DNA of 64,000 nt from Kalmusia sp. IMI 367209 (taxonomy: Eukaryota > Ascomycota > Dothideomycetes > Pleosporales > Didymosphaeriaceae). Within the stretch, counting starts at the first letter, position 1; each line of letters begins with the position of its first letter. Positions 1-10,110 of this stretch are shown here, in pieces. Where the stretch lies: the NCBI GenBank assembly GCA_027946365.1, contig JAPEUQ010000005.1, positions 744,001 through 808,000 of the forward strand. The letters run 5' to 3'. Below the pieces are notes generated by a model, which did no database searches, was not told the DNA's origin, and was given only the letters and a program-made list of their open reading frames with translations. Made by a program: the position numbers and the translations under genes.

Positions 1-129
1 GATCTGGAGAGCAGTGTCGAGGCTGTAAGGATTGGCGTTGCGCTGCAGGAGTCGTTGCGGAACGGCAAGAAGATTTTCTTCGACAAGGCAGGCAACAAGG
101 TCGAGGATGGAACGAGGGCGAAGCTATAG
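1..129 (+). CDS. 3' end of a probable Gfo/Idh/MocA-family oxidoreductase (partial)
   Basis: An open frame enters from the left edge and ends with TAG at 127-129, giving the last 42 residues of a protein. The visible part contains SVEAVRIGVALQESLRNGKK, which resembles the C-terminal helix of Gfo/Idh/MocA dehydrogenases, where a line of the type '..a.iglai.eS.rtGk.v' is usual. Those enzymes are NAD(P)-dependent sugar or diol dehydrogenases. The catalytic and nucleotide-binding parts lie outside the window, so the assignment rests on one helix. It runs convergent with the leucyl-tRNA synthetase gene. Confidence 0.5.
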   Translation, partial: DLESSVEAVRIGVALQESLRNGKKIFFDKAGNKVEDGTRAKL

Positions 130-569
130 AGCGTAAAATGGTTACATTAAAAGCGTAATGTCTGTCACGAATAGGGGTCTCGCATAAGCATAGAATAGAT
201 CTGTTAATGTTCATCTGGACAATGCAAAAGCATATTAAACTCGTCACCCGAGGATTGGTCTACGATCACTACCTGAAATATCAGAAGACTTGTGCATCAC
301 TCATGTTGGGCATGTTCTTGAGAAGCATGTCGCAGTAAAGAAAACTTTTTTGATTCAGTCGTCATTTCTTCTATCGTAAACATCCGTCCCGTATTCCATC
401 AATACAAGGCATAGGTCGCCGAGAGAAAAGCCTTGAACATGTACCATTCCTCCATACGCCAGATCCAATCCATGTCACACGATGCTAGATCATACCTAGC
501 GATGCTGCGTTACCGCTCATGCTCGTGTTTAAGTTTAGTCTAGCTCAATGCTAACGCACAAACTCACGC
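130..569. other. convergent intergenic region
   Basis: This is the 3' flank shared by two convergent genes. It is moderately AT-rich and holds no reading frame or RNA gene I can support; presumably it contains both transcript ends. Confidence 0.6.
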
Positions 570-3500
570 TCACCGCACAGGCAGATTCTCCAGATTTTCG
601 AATGCAAAGCTCGGTGATCCAGGCTCAGCACTTGCTGCATTTGGTGGCAAATCCTCTTTCCTCTCACCCTCAGAACCATCCTCGTTGATCACCTTACCAG
701 CTTTTCCACCTTCTTCAACGGCAATGATTTCAACAGCAACGCACTTCTGGATGGTCTGCTTGAGGCCGGGTACCATGGCGCGCAGCGTTACAAGTTCGTC
801 GAAAGCAAGCTGGCGGTTCAAGACAACGTCGGATGATTCGCCGTTATCGAGACGACGCTTTAGATTGTTGATAAATGGCATGGCCTTCTTGGACTCGGAC
901 TTGTCAACGTTCTTGCTGATAGCCTTGATGTCGATCTTAGGGTACTCGTTGCGGAGAAGATCAATGTACTTCTTTTGCCACTCAGGCCAGGCCTTGGCGG
1001 AGAAGATGGTGATCTTTTTATCCTTCTTGGGGTCGAAGAGAGCAGCCTTGCCCTTTGCGAGACGCTTGACAGCCTGTCCTTCTGCGGAGGTGATGTTGGA
1101 TTGGGTCAACCTGACGAACTCGCGTGCAGCGGTGAGACCTGCATGAGTCGCTGGAACTTCGGGCCACAGGGCATTTTGGATGGTCTCCGGCTTCTTGAGA
1201 ACCTCGAGCCAGATGTATTCTGCCCAATGAGGTGCGATTGGGGTGATGAGGAGGGCCTGGAGCTCGATGTAGCGCTTAGCGAGATCTTCGTGCATACCCA
1301 GACCAGCAGCCTTTGTCGCCTCACGGTAGAAGTCCCGAGCGGCGGTGAAATCGTAGTAAGCGGACTTGAGGGCAGCTTTGTACATGGTAGCTCCATAATG
1401 TTGCTTGGCCTCGGTGACCAGGGAGTTCAGCTCGTTGTCGAACAGATCATCCAAGAGCACCCGCGAGCTACCCGATTTCCGCTGAACGACATCAATATTC
1501 TTGATACGCTCCTTGATCGCTTCCTTGTACTTGTCGCTGTCCTCTACAATGATAGCGTCCCGGACCATTTCTTCGCACCACTTCCTGAGCTCGAACAACT
1601 TCAAAATATTGGCATTGGCGACAGCTTCTTCAAAGTTGGCATCTTCGATGCCGTCGCCTGCGTCTGCAAGCGCAACACGGGTGGCATCTGCACCAAACTT
1701 CGCCACGGCACCTTGAATAGTCAAGAAGTTTCCGGTCGACTTGCTCATTTTCTCTCCATTAAGCATCAAGTGGCCGTTCACGCGGAAAGAGCGAGGACGG
1801 TTCTCCTTGGGAAACAGAGCAGTGTGTATGTAAAGGTTGAAGGTCAAGTGGTTCTGGATTAGATCTTTGCCGGACCCACGCATATCAAGAGGATACCAGT
1901 AGTCAAAATGGCGTCGCAGTGTCTGCAGGGCCTCTTTAGGAATATCTGACTGCGGAATGTCTCCTCGATCGCGACGCGCAAGAACATAGTCCCACACATC
2001 ATCAGTCATCTGCTCAGGCTTGATTCCAAGCGGACCGATTTGTTTGCCAAACATATCTTTGTGGAGAAGGTGAGCGAAGCTGTAATAAGACTGGTAGATC
2101 GTAGAATCGCTAAGAGACTCGACCATGACGGATGGGTCCCAGGGTAATTTTGTTCCAAGGCCGTACGAACGTGCGCAAGCCCAGTTCGCGAGCCAAGCGA
2201 TGACCTGTTGAAAGGCATTCTTAGCTTCGGGGTAGTAAAGCTCCATCTCGTCAATCTGCTGTAGAACCTGCTTAGCCCACTCGCCATCGCCTCCATTCTC
2301 TGTGGTACCATAGTTCATGAACCACTGATCAAGCAAGGCTGCAGTGCATTCATCGCCTGATCGAGACATGACCTTGCCATCAGGTTCACCGTAAGCGAAT
2401 GCAAAACCCTGCTCGATAAGCTGCTTGCGAACAAGGTTTTTCGCATCTTCAACTTTTTGGCCCTTGAACTCTCCGTAGATCATGGTGCCCTTGTAGAAGC
2501 CTTCTTTATATGCCTTCTCCTTCGCTTCTTCGAGCTTCTTCGTATCCTTGGGTGATTGAATCTTGAGCGTTTCGACGAGATGTTTGGCTGTCAGGTCTCC
2601 ATACGACGGGGTTGAGATGATAGGTAGAATGTCGTCAAAATGGACCCACTCTTTTTGGATGCCGTAGTATTCTGCCTTCTTTGCAAGGTCGAGGGATGTA
2701 ATGTAGTCGTCGGGTGAGTCTGAAGGTACGCAAGTCACGACTGCCGTACCCTTTGTGTCTTTTACCGTCTCCATAGGTAGAATTCGAACACCTTCCGTGA
2801 GAATAGAAAAGGGAGCGTTGACAAGTGTGCCGACAACATCCTTGCCTGTAAGGGTGGCGACTTGAGGAAAATTACCCCATTCTGGGAAGATTCCTTGGTA
2901 GGCCATGTTACGTGCCGCGCGTGGTGAGCAGACGAAATACTCCGATCCAGCCTGGAAAACGCCATATTTTAGAGCCGGACCAACAAAGCATGACGTCTGG
3001 CCGTACATAGTCTCGGGCCTTAGAGTTGCAGGAATAAAAAAGACGTTGGCATCGGCGGGCAGTTTCCCGTCAAGTTCCTTCTTGGCTGTCTCGGACCACT
3101 CTTTCACCTTCATCTTGAGCGCGGTGTATTCTTGTACGGTAACACCTTCTCCACTGGCACGGTCATGGTCAAGACAAGCCTGTCCATCCTTTGGTGAGTA
3201 GACTGTGTATCGCTTTGCGAATATAATCTTCCCCATGTCCTTAAGCTTGCGCATCTGCCACTTCACGAAGCTGTCGAAGTATGCGTTTGCGTCGGTCGTG
3301 GTAAATTGTCTCCGCCAGTCCATACGTGCACCAAAGGCGATGAGATCTCTCTTAGCAAGTGGCGGAAAGTATTCAATCCAGTGGTACGGGTCGGCGAACT
3401 TGTGGATATCCTCGAGCGGAATGCCCTGGGCGAGCATAATCTGGAACTGATACTTGGTCTTGACTGTCTTTGCGGCAGCCTTGCCTTTCTTGGCAGAAAA

Positions 3501-4067
3501 CTTTGTGATGTCTGTCTTGGTCTCGGCCTGCGTGGGTGCCGGAGGAACTGCGCCATCGGTAGGGCCTTCTTCTATAATGTCGTCGACTGGGCAGCGCTCG
3601 AAGTTCTTGCCAAATTGTTCGACTTCGCGAACGAGCTTGTCTGAGCATGCCTTGATAGGCATTCCGGTAAGATGATATCCGAGAGGGAAGAGCGTGCGCT
3701 TGCCCTGCATACGTGAGAAACCTGCCGTGAACTCGATCTTTGAAGCGGTGAAGCCATGTCCCGCGTGTAGGGTGCCGTTCATGTACGGAAAGGCGAAATT
3801 ACCAAGCCACTTGGGGTATTTCTCGTGCAGCTGGTCGGGGCTGGTAGTATCGAATGGTTCCTCCTCTATTGACGGCGCCTCTGGTTCGAAGACATGCGAG
3901 TCGGTCCATTGCTGCTGATACTTCTTTTCCTCTTTTATTAGGGCATCTCGCTTTTCGGTGTTTTCAATTTTGAGTGTATTCGCACTGCTGTGTTCGGGGT
4001 CGAGGACGCTCAGGGTAGCCTTGACGGCGTTGTTCGGTATGTCTTTGGGGGCTGCTGCCTCCGCCAT
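570..4067 (-). CDS. CDC60: leucyl-tRNA synthetase, cytosolic (class I)
   Basis: The protein attaches leucine to tRNA-Leu in the cytosol. It is an intronless 1165-residue frame, slightly longer than yeast Cdc60 (about 1090). The class I signatures are present: HAGH at residues 101-104 (the HIGH motif, after FPYMNGTL) and KMSKS at 773-777 (GEKMSKSTGN). The large insertion between them is the CP1 editing domain, with a visible TLRPETMYGQT segment. The C-terminal region has the anticodon-binding helical part (APHWAEYIWLEVL) and an archaeal/eukaryotic-type extension. The start ATG at 4065-4067 sits in a good context (ACCATGG). The gene is transcribed away from the small membrane-protein gene, with only 242 bp between the two start codons. 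Confidence 0.97.
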   Translation of the reverse strand: MAEAAAPKDIPNNAVKATLSVLDPEHSSANTLKIENTEKRDALIKEEKKYQQQWTDSHVFEPEAPSIEEEPFDTTSPDQLHEKYPKWLGNFAFPYMNGTLHAGHGFTASKIEFTAGFSRMQGKRTLFPLGYHLTGMPIKACSDKLVREVEQFGKNFERCPVDDIIEEGPTDGAVPPAPTQAETKTDITKFSAKKGKAAAKTVKTKYQFQIMLAQGIPLEDIHKFADPYHWIEYFPPLAKRDLIAFGARMDWRRQFTTTDANAYFDSFVKWQMRKLKDMGKIIFAKRYTVYSPKDGQACLDHDRASGEGVTVQEYTALKMKVKEWSETAKKELDGKLPADANVFFIPATLRPETMYGQTSCFVGPALKYGVFQAGSEYFVCSPRAARNMAYQGIFPEWGNFPQVATLTGKDVVGTLVNAPFSILTEGVRILPMETVKDTKGTAVVTCVPSDSPDDYITSLDLAKKAEYYGIQKEWVHFDDILPIISTPSYGDLTAKHLVETLKIQSPKDTKKLEEAKEKAYKEGFYKGTMIYGEFKGQKVEDAKNLVRKQLIEQGFAFAYGEPDGKVMSRSGDECTAALLDQWFMNYGTTENGGDGEWAKQVLQQIDEMELYYPEAKNAFQQVIAWLANWACARSYGLGTKLPWDPSVMVESLSDSTIYQSYYSFAHLLHKDMFGKQIGPLGIKPEQMTDDVWDYVLARRDRGDIPQSDIPKEALQTLRRHFDYWYPLDMRGSGKDLIQNHLTFNLYIHTALFPKENRPRSFRVNGHLMLNGEKMSKSTGNFLTIQGAVAKFGADATRVALADAGDGIEDANFEEAVANANILKLFELRKWCEEMVRDAIIVEDSDKYKEAIKERIKNIDVVQRKSGSSRVLLDDLFDNELNSLVTEAKQHYGATMYKAALKSAYYDFTAARDFYREATKAAGLGMHEDLAKRYIELQALLITPIAPHWAEYIWLEVLKKPETIQNALWPEVPATHAGLTAAREFVRLTQSNITSAEGQAVKRLAKGKAALFDPKKDKKITIFSAKAWPEWQKKYIDLLRNEYPKIDIKAISKNVDKSESKKAMPFINNLKRRLDNGESSDVVLNRQLAFDELVTLRAMVPGLKQTIQKCVAVEIIAVEEGGKAGKVINEDGSEGERKEDLPPNAASAEPGSPSFAFENLENLPVR

Positions 4068-4309
4068 GGTGTTGTGTATGAGAGTGTGTTGAAAAGAGCG
4101 TGTGCAGTTCGGAGGCGGGGTGTGTTGGTGGGGCGATGACTGTACCGGTCAAGGTTGCCAGAGGAAAATCTTATCGATAACGTAGCAGGCCTGAGCGTTG
4201 CAGCTGGGGTCTTAGCCCAAGATGTCTGCTCCAACGTTAGTAAACTTTCACCTGCCACACAAGCACCGTAACACGTCGAATCGACGCGTCAACACCAGTG
4301 CACTCCACA
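4068..4309. promoter_or_regulatory. short bidirectional promoter
   Basis: These 242 bp separate the start codons of the leucyl-tRNA synthetase gene (-) and the small membrane-protein gene (+), so they must hold both 5' leaders and both core promoters. I see no clear TATA box and no TGACTCA Gcn4/CpcA site. The layout is inferred from the gene positions only. Confidence 0.5.
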
Positions 4310-4852
4310 ATGCTCCAATTTCTCCAGCGCCTGCTAGGCCGGTCCCCGAAATCGCAACTGCCGCCCTTCAATTTCGCCGTCAACCGCTACAAAGCAAAGA
4401 AGCACTGGCCGCCCAACCTCCGCGAGCTCACCGAGAGGCAGCAATTCCGATTCGAGCGCAAGTTCAAACGCCGCCTCCGCCTTAAGTCCATCAAACCGAT
4501 GTGGCAAAAATGGACCAAGATCGTGCAATGGAATCTCATCGGCTTCATAGTCATTTACGGTGTCTTCTTCTACGACTTCGCAAAAGACCCCATGAATCCG
4601 AGACCGGGCGAACAACCGTTCAAGGGGCTGAGGGATTGGATGAAGGGGTTATATGGGGGACTGTGGACACATACTGCTACCGAGGAAAGCCTGAAGGCGG
4701 CTGCCAGAAGGCAGGAACAGCGAGGGTTGGTCGACCGCCCATGGGGGAAGCAGGCCGAAGAGGCGGAGGCCGTTGGGGAGGAAGAGGAGGAAGCGGCGGC
4801 CCCCCATAGTACCGCCAGACCTGTTAGGGGTCAGCACGTGATACGGAATTGA
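4310..4852 (+). CDS. small single-pass membrane protein of unknown function
   Basis: A 180-residue protein, intronless, from ATG at 4310 to TGA at 4852. A GTG codon 12 nt upstream is in frame but is not a likely start. The N-terminal half is strongly basic (RYKAKKHWPPNLRELTERQQ and a run of Arg/Lys), followed by one hydrophobic segment around WNLIGFIVIYGVFFYDFA (about residues 77-94), then KDPMNPRPGEQPFKGLRDWM and a Glu/Ala-rich tail. The basic N-terminus with one membrane span is what small mitochondrial inner-membrane proteins often look like, but no family is recognised and location is inference. It shares a promoter with a translation gene. Confidence 0.75.
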   Translation: MLQFLQRLLGRSPKSQLPPFNFAVNRYKAKKHWPPNLRELTERQQFRFERKFKRRLRLKSIKPMWQKWTKIVQWNLIGFIVIYGVFFYDFAKDPMNPRPGEQPFKGLRDWMKGLYGGLWTHTATEESLKAAARRQEQRGLVDRPWGKQAEEAEAVGEEEEEAAAPHSTARPVRGQHVIRN

Positions 4853-7593
4853 AATGAATACCTGGCGTGAGATGTTGATATATCTTGACCCTGGTGTATC
4901 TTGAAACAAAAAAGGGTATAGCACATACACGAAGCTTCGGAGAGACGCCACAAGGACGCTCGACCCATACCTGCCGCCGTCCAGGCCGTCTCTTCAGCTC
5001 CCAGGTAATCCTAAACCAGGAGAACCCATCCGTGCTCATGCGGCCGTAGGCATAGGTCTCATATCCGGATTCGTGGAGGTGCGAAACCCCCGCGACGCTT
5101 GTATTCCTACACTGTGTGAACACAAAGTTCCAATGATATTCCTGATTCAGCTCTGAACAGCTCTCAGGTTGCTGCCACTACTTACCCACTGGGATATATC
5201 CACAGCAGCCTGCACGTTATGTGCCTATCTGGTCCCTGGTGAAGCAACTTCTCAATCACCACCCCCGAGTCGATCGCCGCGGCGGGACGGTTGAGTGCCG
5301 TGCCCGCCGCAAACGCCCACGTGAGCGACCGCCTGGCCGCCAGGAGGGTGTGGATGGCGGCATCGCGCGCCCGGTAGCTCCTTGCGGGGCCGAGGGCTGC
5401 TGCATGCCGGAGAGCGCTGTCAGAAAGACGAATTTGTAGATTGGTATTCCTAGATGGGTCAGTCTTTTCATCCATAATTCATCGGTTCGTTAGCCATAAT
5501 CCTCCATTATAAGATAGAGCGAGAACCTATGTTAGTGTAGCTATTCATGTGCATTCCTGCCAGAGCAAATTTGACTCTTTTTGTTCTGAATCAGATCTTG
5601 GGCTGTCAATATATGAGACTTGTGGATTAGCTAGGTGATAAGGTAGCAACTTGATGTAGGTGAAGGATTCGGCTTGATCTAGAGTACACTTGGCTTGCAT
5701 TGCGTGAGATCTTCAATGGTTGGGTCAAGCATCTTGACCTAGTGTGACCAAAGTAGTGTACTTGCACTCTTGCCCTGATGATACGACAGGCGGGATGTCG
5801 CGTGAGCTTTGCACTAGCATGTCAAAGCCTGATGAAGAAACGACAGCACAATACCTCAACAGGGTGTGACAAATACACCTCCGTCCATAGCAAGGCTATT
5901 GGACATTGTACAGTAGCTTGTCCTCATGGATCATTGAGCGTCTGGAAGTATGGCGTAAACGAAGACCCTTCTAAGGTATGGCGCCGCCATAGCAGGCTTG
6001 TTGATAAAAACATTTTCCGAACTCAAAATAACACCGAGAACGGATGACGCTTGGTGGTTGTTCAGTGTTCTGTCGTGAGTCACGCTCTTGAGCAACGCGA
6101 GACGGCAGCTCACACCCGATAGCGTCTTGTGAGACAAGCGCAGTTTGGACGCAGGACGACAGATTGAATCTTGCTGAATGGGATGATTTAAAGCAGGAAG
6201 AGAGTTGAGATTGAGAACGTTCAGACAAAGCTTAATGGCGATATTGTGATAGCGCCCGTCGATAGCCAATCGCGATAGAGGGAACTGGCCAAAGAGGAAC
6301 GGGATTGGAGATGTTTGAAATTTGATAGTGTACCATAATGAGGGTGAAGGCCAAAGCATGATGTACGATCGATATTGAAGACTAGCCGAAACGCCGAAAC
6401 TTGCCAGGGCGCTGTGCCAACGAGAAGCGAGAGCTGCTTCGAGATACAATGGAGCAGGCCGACGTGAATTGCCTTGAGTTTCTTGAATGCCGTGAGATAA
6501 GGTATACTTGCGGTGAGATTGGTAGGCAGGACTTCTGAGCCGCGAGGAATCCAACGGTAAGCACTTGATCGTTAATGAAGTTCTTGAGGATATGCTGGCG
6601 ACTGAAGTCTTCTTGTGGCGCTAAGTGTCTCTTGCCATCCCATCTCTTCCTCATTCTATACCTCTCAGGCCCGCCGGCTCCAGAGTAATGCTATATATCA
6701 CGAGTGCAGGTAGTAGGGCAGTGATCAGGGAACGTCACGCAGTAGGACCTACATGGCGACTAATTTGAAGGTTCGAAGACCAAGCGAATGCGAGAGCGAG
6801 GACGGCGATAACTGGGCGGTGGCCAGATGCATGGGCGTGTCTTCTTGCTCCTCGTGAGCAAGCAAGACTGATTGACGTGGAAAAGAATCAAGAAGGCCGT
6901 CGAAGCTTTGGTTATAACCTTTTTACCGCCTGCCAGCCGTTATCGCCTTATCTTTGTTTACGACCAGCCGTTTGCTGGTTGCCACGGTGCCAGTGAAAGA
7001 ATCGGACACGATTAGGGGAAGGAACGCGTGACTGACGCGAATCCAGCGCCATCCCAACTCGCCAGCGCTCTATCCCTCGTAGTGGAGGTCAGCTGAGAGA
7101 GCAACGAAGCAGAAGTGGACAGAGCTAAATGAAGTCATAACGTCTTAATTCCGTATAGATCTTGCCGTCCGCATATCACAATGCGTCCCAGTCTCCACAA
7201 AGATACAAGACACCCATCAGGAAGAATTTTTGGGTCCCTTTCCCCAAACAACAATGATCGCCAGTCCGCCATAATATACAAGAAATTAGTTAATGGGGAT
7301 CAAACTCGTCCGAGCCCGAGAGTATATAAGAGATTGCAATATGCGCGTAAGGTGGCCGGGCCCGTACGCCAACTTGAGCAACAAGACGAAAAACAAAAAA
7401 AGATGGGTAATAGCAATTGCGCCGCCCGCCTGGGAAGTAAAATGACAACACTGGGCCCGAGGAAACATAATTGACAGGCTTTAAAATATGAAAAATGAAC
7501 AGAATGAAGGCAACGCCACGCTATACAAGGGGAAATGCTGCATGAAGCGGGAGTACATCCCGCCGACAGATATAGGAAAGGAAGCACACGAGG
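4853..7593. other. long non-coding stretch, tail side of ptaB
   Basis: The stretch holds no convincing gene. A 207-codon frame on the minus strand (5931-6554) and shorter ones have no domain, no signal sequence and no recognisable family, and look like chance frames. The part at 5260-5420 is GC-rich; 5500-5760 is AT-richer. The 3' UTR of ptaB must lie at the right end. Confidence 0.5.
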
Positions 7594-9960
7594 CTAGTTA
7601 TTGCCCTTCACTCTCTTGTTGCCTCCTATCCTCGGACTGGGCTTGACCTTTGGGACACCGTTTTCACCACCGCCATCATCAGTGTCCATTTTCGCTGTAC
7701 TTCTCCGTCGTTTGTTGTTAACGTTCGGAGATGTGTTGACACTGGCTGTGTTCGAGCTCTGACTTTGTTGGTGAACCATGGCATGCGATGCGGGCGATGG
7801 AGTGTGGTTCTGCTGCATGAGACTAGGCGAGCTCATGTGGCCATTTGGTAGAAGGCCGTTTGGCATCGCTGGTGACATGAATTGATTTGGTGGTAATCCT
7901 GGCTGGCCCATGCTGGAAGGTGTTCGTGCTCCTGGAGGCATCCCCGGTTGCTGTGGTTGCGTCATCCTTTGGTTTGGAGGCATTGCGCCTTGCATTTGCA
8001 CAGTGTTTTGTTGAGCCATAGGGTTGGCAGTAGACATCTCGCGATTCCAATTATCCATAGCAGCCGCGGGTGTAAAGTTCGGATTCTCCAGATAATGCGT
8101 GATCAAGCTAGTCATATTGTTCATGGTTTCGTAGATCTATCTAGGCTTAGTAATGGTTCGATGACGGTTCATTCACTAAGCCTACCTCAAGATAGTGGAA
8201 CAGGCCAGGTGGTAATCCCCAGTCTGTCATGCCTGCGCTAGGTAATTTCGACATAGGCATAGTGGGCTCAACAGGCTGCTGGCGCTGTTGTGCGTTCTTC
8301 TGGTTTTTCTTACTCATGCGAGGCGATTGCTGAGCATTCAACGGATTGATGTCTTCTTGTTGAAAAAGTGTCTCCAAAAGGTCGCGGGGTATCATCTGTT
8401 GGTGTCCTTGCATCTCAAATTGTAACCATTCCATCTTTTCGGCCCCTGCCCAGAAAGCGGTGAGTTTTCCATGGCATATTACCTGGACACGTTAGCCTAG
8501 TGGGAGGGTGAGAGGATTTAGTACTCACCTGGCACTGATTTTTGTACGTGTAGATGAACTTTGCTCGGTCGCATGTTACCCTGGTCTCGTTGCCCACATT
8601 CTTTTCGACCGCACCGTCGATAGTGATCTGCAGATTCTCGACGTCGGTACTAAATTGAGAGACAAAGTAACGCGGCAATGCTGCGTAAACGACCTCAAAC
8701 ATCTTTGTTCGGTCGTTTTGCCTGGAGTATGCCACATGTAGAAAGGCTCCTGTATCAGAAAAGAACTTTTCTACAAAGTTCTGCCATAATGAAAGTTGAT
8801 TGACTTGATCTCCCCGCGATGCCTAGTGTGGTCAACAATGCGTGTCATGGCACCAATTAAGAGTTGACTTACGCTGTATCTTCCAAGCTGATCGACGAAG
8901 TTCATCAACTTTAGTGTTCCTTGCCCGCCATTGGAATTCTGGCTTTGGGCCTGGTTCTGATTTTGTCTCATTATAGCGAGCCGTGCAGCATTCGCGTTTT
9001 GTTGGGCCTGCGCAGATGCCGGATTAACCTGTGCTTGTTGAATGCCTGCGGCCTGTGCTCGTTGTTGAATTTGAGCAGGAGTTGGTTGCTGCTGATTAGG
9101 CTGTGGCGGTATATTGGGGGGCTGATTCTGCGCAGGAGTCTGTTGTCGAGGTTGTGGAGGCGGCTGAGGCTGTTGCTGCGGCGTTGGTTGTTGAGCAGGA
9201 GAAGGTTGTCCTTGATGGCTCATCGCAGACGGCGGGCGCAATGGTCCTTGCTGTGGACCTTGTGTAGTGGTCGGACCTGCCTGTGAGCCAGATTGGCTGT
9301 GATTGCTCTGTTGGGATTGGGCATGTTGCATAGCTATGGCCTGTTGTTGCTGTTGCTGTTGCTGCTGTTGTTGCTGCATCTGCTGTTGCTGAGCTTGCTG
9401 ATGAGCTTGTGCCGCCGCTTGGGCTTGAACATGCTGGTTCATTTGTGCGGCGTGAGCCATTGCCGCTGCTTGCTGCGGATTGCTCGTTGCTTGTTGCTGC
9501 CCTGCTTGCTGAGCCATGGCTCGTTGCTGCTGTTCTACCTGTTGACGGAGATGCGGAGGAAGATTGACGAAAGAGGGTTGCCCCATATTCCCCGCCTGTG
9601 CTTGTGCTTGTAATGCAGCTATGGCCTGCGGGTTCATGTTCGCCATCTGTTGGGGAAACCCCATACCTATGCCACCCTGCTGGTTCGCGAGCATTTGTTG
9701 CTGATGTTGCTGTCTTATCATCGCTTGTCGCTGATGTTGCGCTAGAATCGCGGGATTCACTGTTTAAGTTAGAAGGTGGAATACGGAAGGCATAACTGAC
9801 TAGAGCACTTACTCATGCCTGGATGCTGTTGCTGTTGTTGTTGCTGCTGCTGCTGCTGCTGCTGTTGTTGCTGTTGCTGTTGCTGGAACATATGCGCGTG
9901 CTGAGGCTGTAGATGCGATAACGCATGCGCGTTAGGAGCACCCGATTGCATGCCCATCAT
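7594..9960 (-). CDS. ptaB: LIM-domain-binding protein homologue (PtaB/Adn1/Mfg1 type), transcriptional co-regulator
   Basis: This Gln-rich nuclear adaptor belongs to the family that pairs with the LisH factor SomA/Flo8 to control adhesion, conidiation and biofilm growth (known of Aspergillus PtaB and yeast Mfg1). Five exons give 722 residues: 9960-9813, 9759-8873, 8822-8529, 8482-8186 and 8136-7594; introns are 46-53 nt and phases agree. After poly-Gln regions comes the conserved LIM-binding core: NQLSLWQNFVEKFFSDTGAF, VYAALPRYFVSQFSTDV, VICHGKLTAFW, MIPRDLLETLFQQEDINP, SAGMTDWGLPPGLFHYLE, then a tail ending in a basic RRRSTAK segment and KRVKGNN. The same frame continues upstream to 10110 but is split by a TAA at 9972-9970, so I begin the CDS at the next ATG (9960). 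The true start is uncertain. Confidence 0.88.
8823..8872 (-). other. ptaB: intron inside the LIM-binding core of ptaB
   Basis: On the minus strand the donor is AGC|GTAAGT and the acceptor CACTAG|GCA. Joining gives ...GRYS-ASRGDQVNQLSLWQ without a frame change. The other ptaB introns are 8137-8185, 8483-8528 and 9760-9812. Confidence 0.85.
9826..9885 (-). repeat. CAG/CAA repeat coding 20 consecutive glutamines in PtaB
   Basis: Twenty uninterrupted Gln codons, a mixture of CAG and CAA with a run of pure CAG, lie between HMF and HPGM. A second, less pure tract (Gln with one Met) lies near 9335-9385. Mixed codons lower slippage but length variation between isolates is likely. Confidence 0.9.
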
Positions 9961-10110
9961 GGGACCGGCTTAGCTGACGGGACCGCCTGGCCCAGACACG
10001 CCCTGATGCATCATGCTCTGTTGCATGGGATGACCAGGCCCGGGGGTTCCCATGATATGGCCCTGTTGCATTTGCATGCCAGGTTGAGGTGGAAAGGGTC
10101 CTTGCATCAT
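9961..10110 (-). pseudogene. ptaB: in-frame N-terminal extension of ptaB, interrupted by one stop codon
   Basis: From ATG at 10110 the frame reads MMQGPFPPQPGMQMQQGHIM and then further Gly/Pro/Gln/Met-rich sequence ending HQGVSGPGGPVS, then TAA at 9972-9970, then AGPMMGMQSGAPNAHALSHL in the same frame. The composition before and after the stop is the same, and TAA is one C-to-T change away from CAA (Gln). The stop could be real (downstream ATG at 9960 used), a sequencing error, or removed by a poor 66 nt intron (donor GTCATC, acceptor CTAAG). I regard true coding ancestry as likely. Confidence 0.6.

Noticed and set aside
4298..4309. GTG as the start of the small membrane-protein gene
   Set aside because: An ATG follows 12 nt later in the same frame; GTG starts are not used for ordinary nuclear genes in fungi.
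5931..6554. 207-codon minus-strand frame
   Set aside because: No domain, signal or membrane pattern, no ATG context worth noting and no spliced neighbours; composition looks like translated non-coding DNA.
6770..6785. GGTTCGAAGACC as a tRNA B box
   Set aside because: One key base is wrong and no cloverleaf arms can be drawn around it.
9970..10035. 66 nt intron that would remove the ptaB TAA
   Set aside because: Weak GTCATC donor, branch-like CTAAG overlapping the acceptor, and it would remove protein-like residues; kept only as an alternative.
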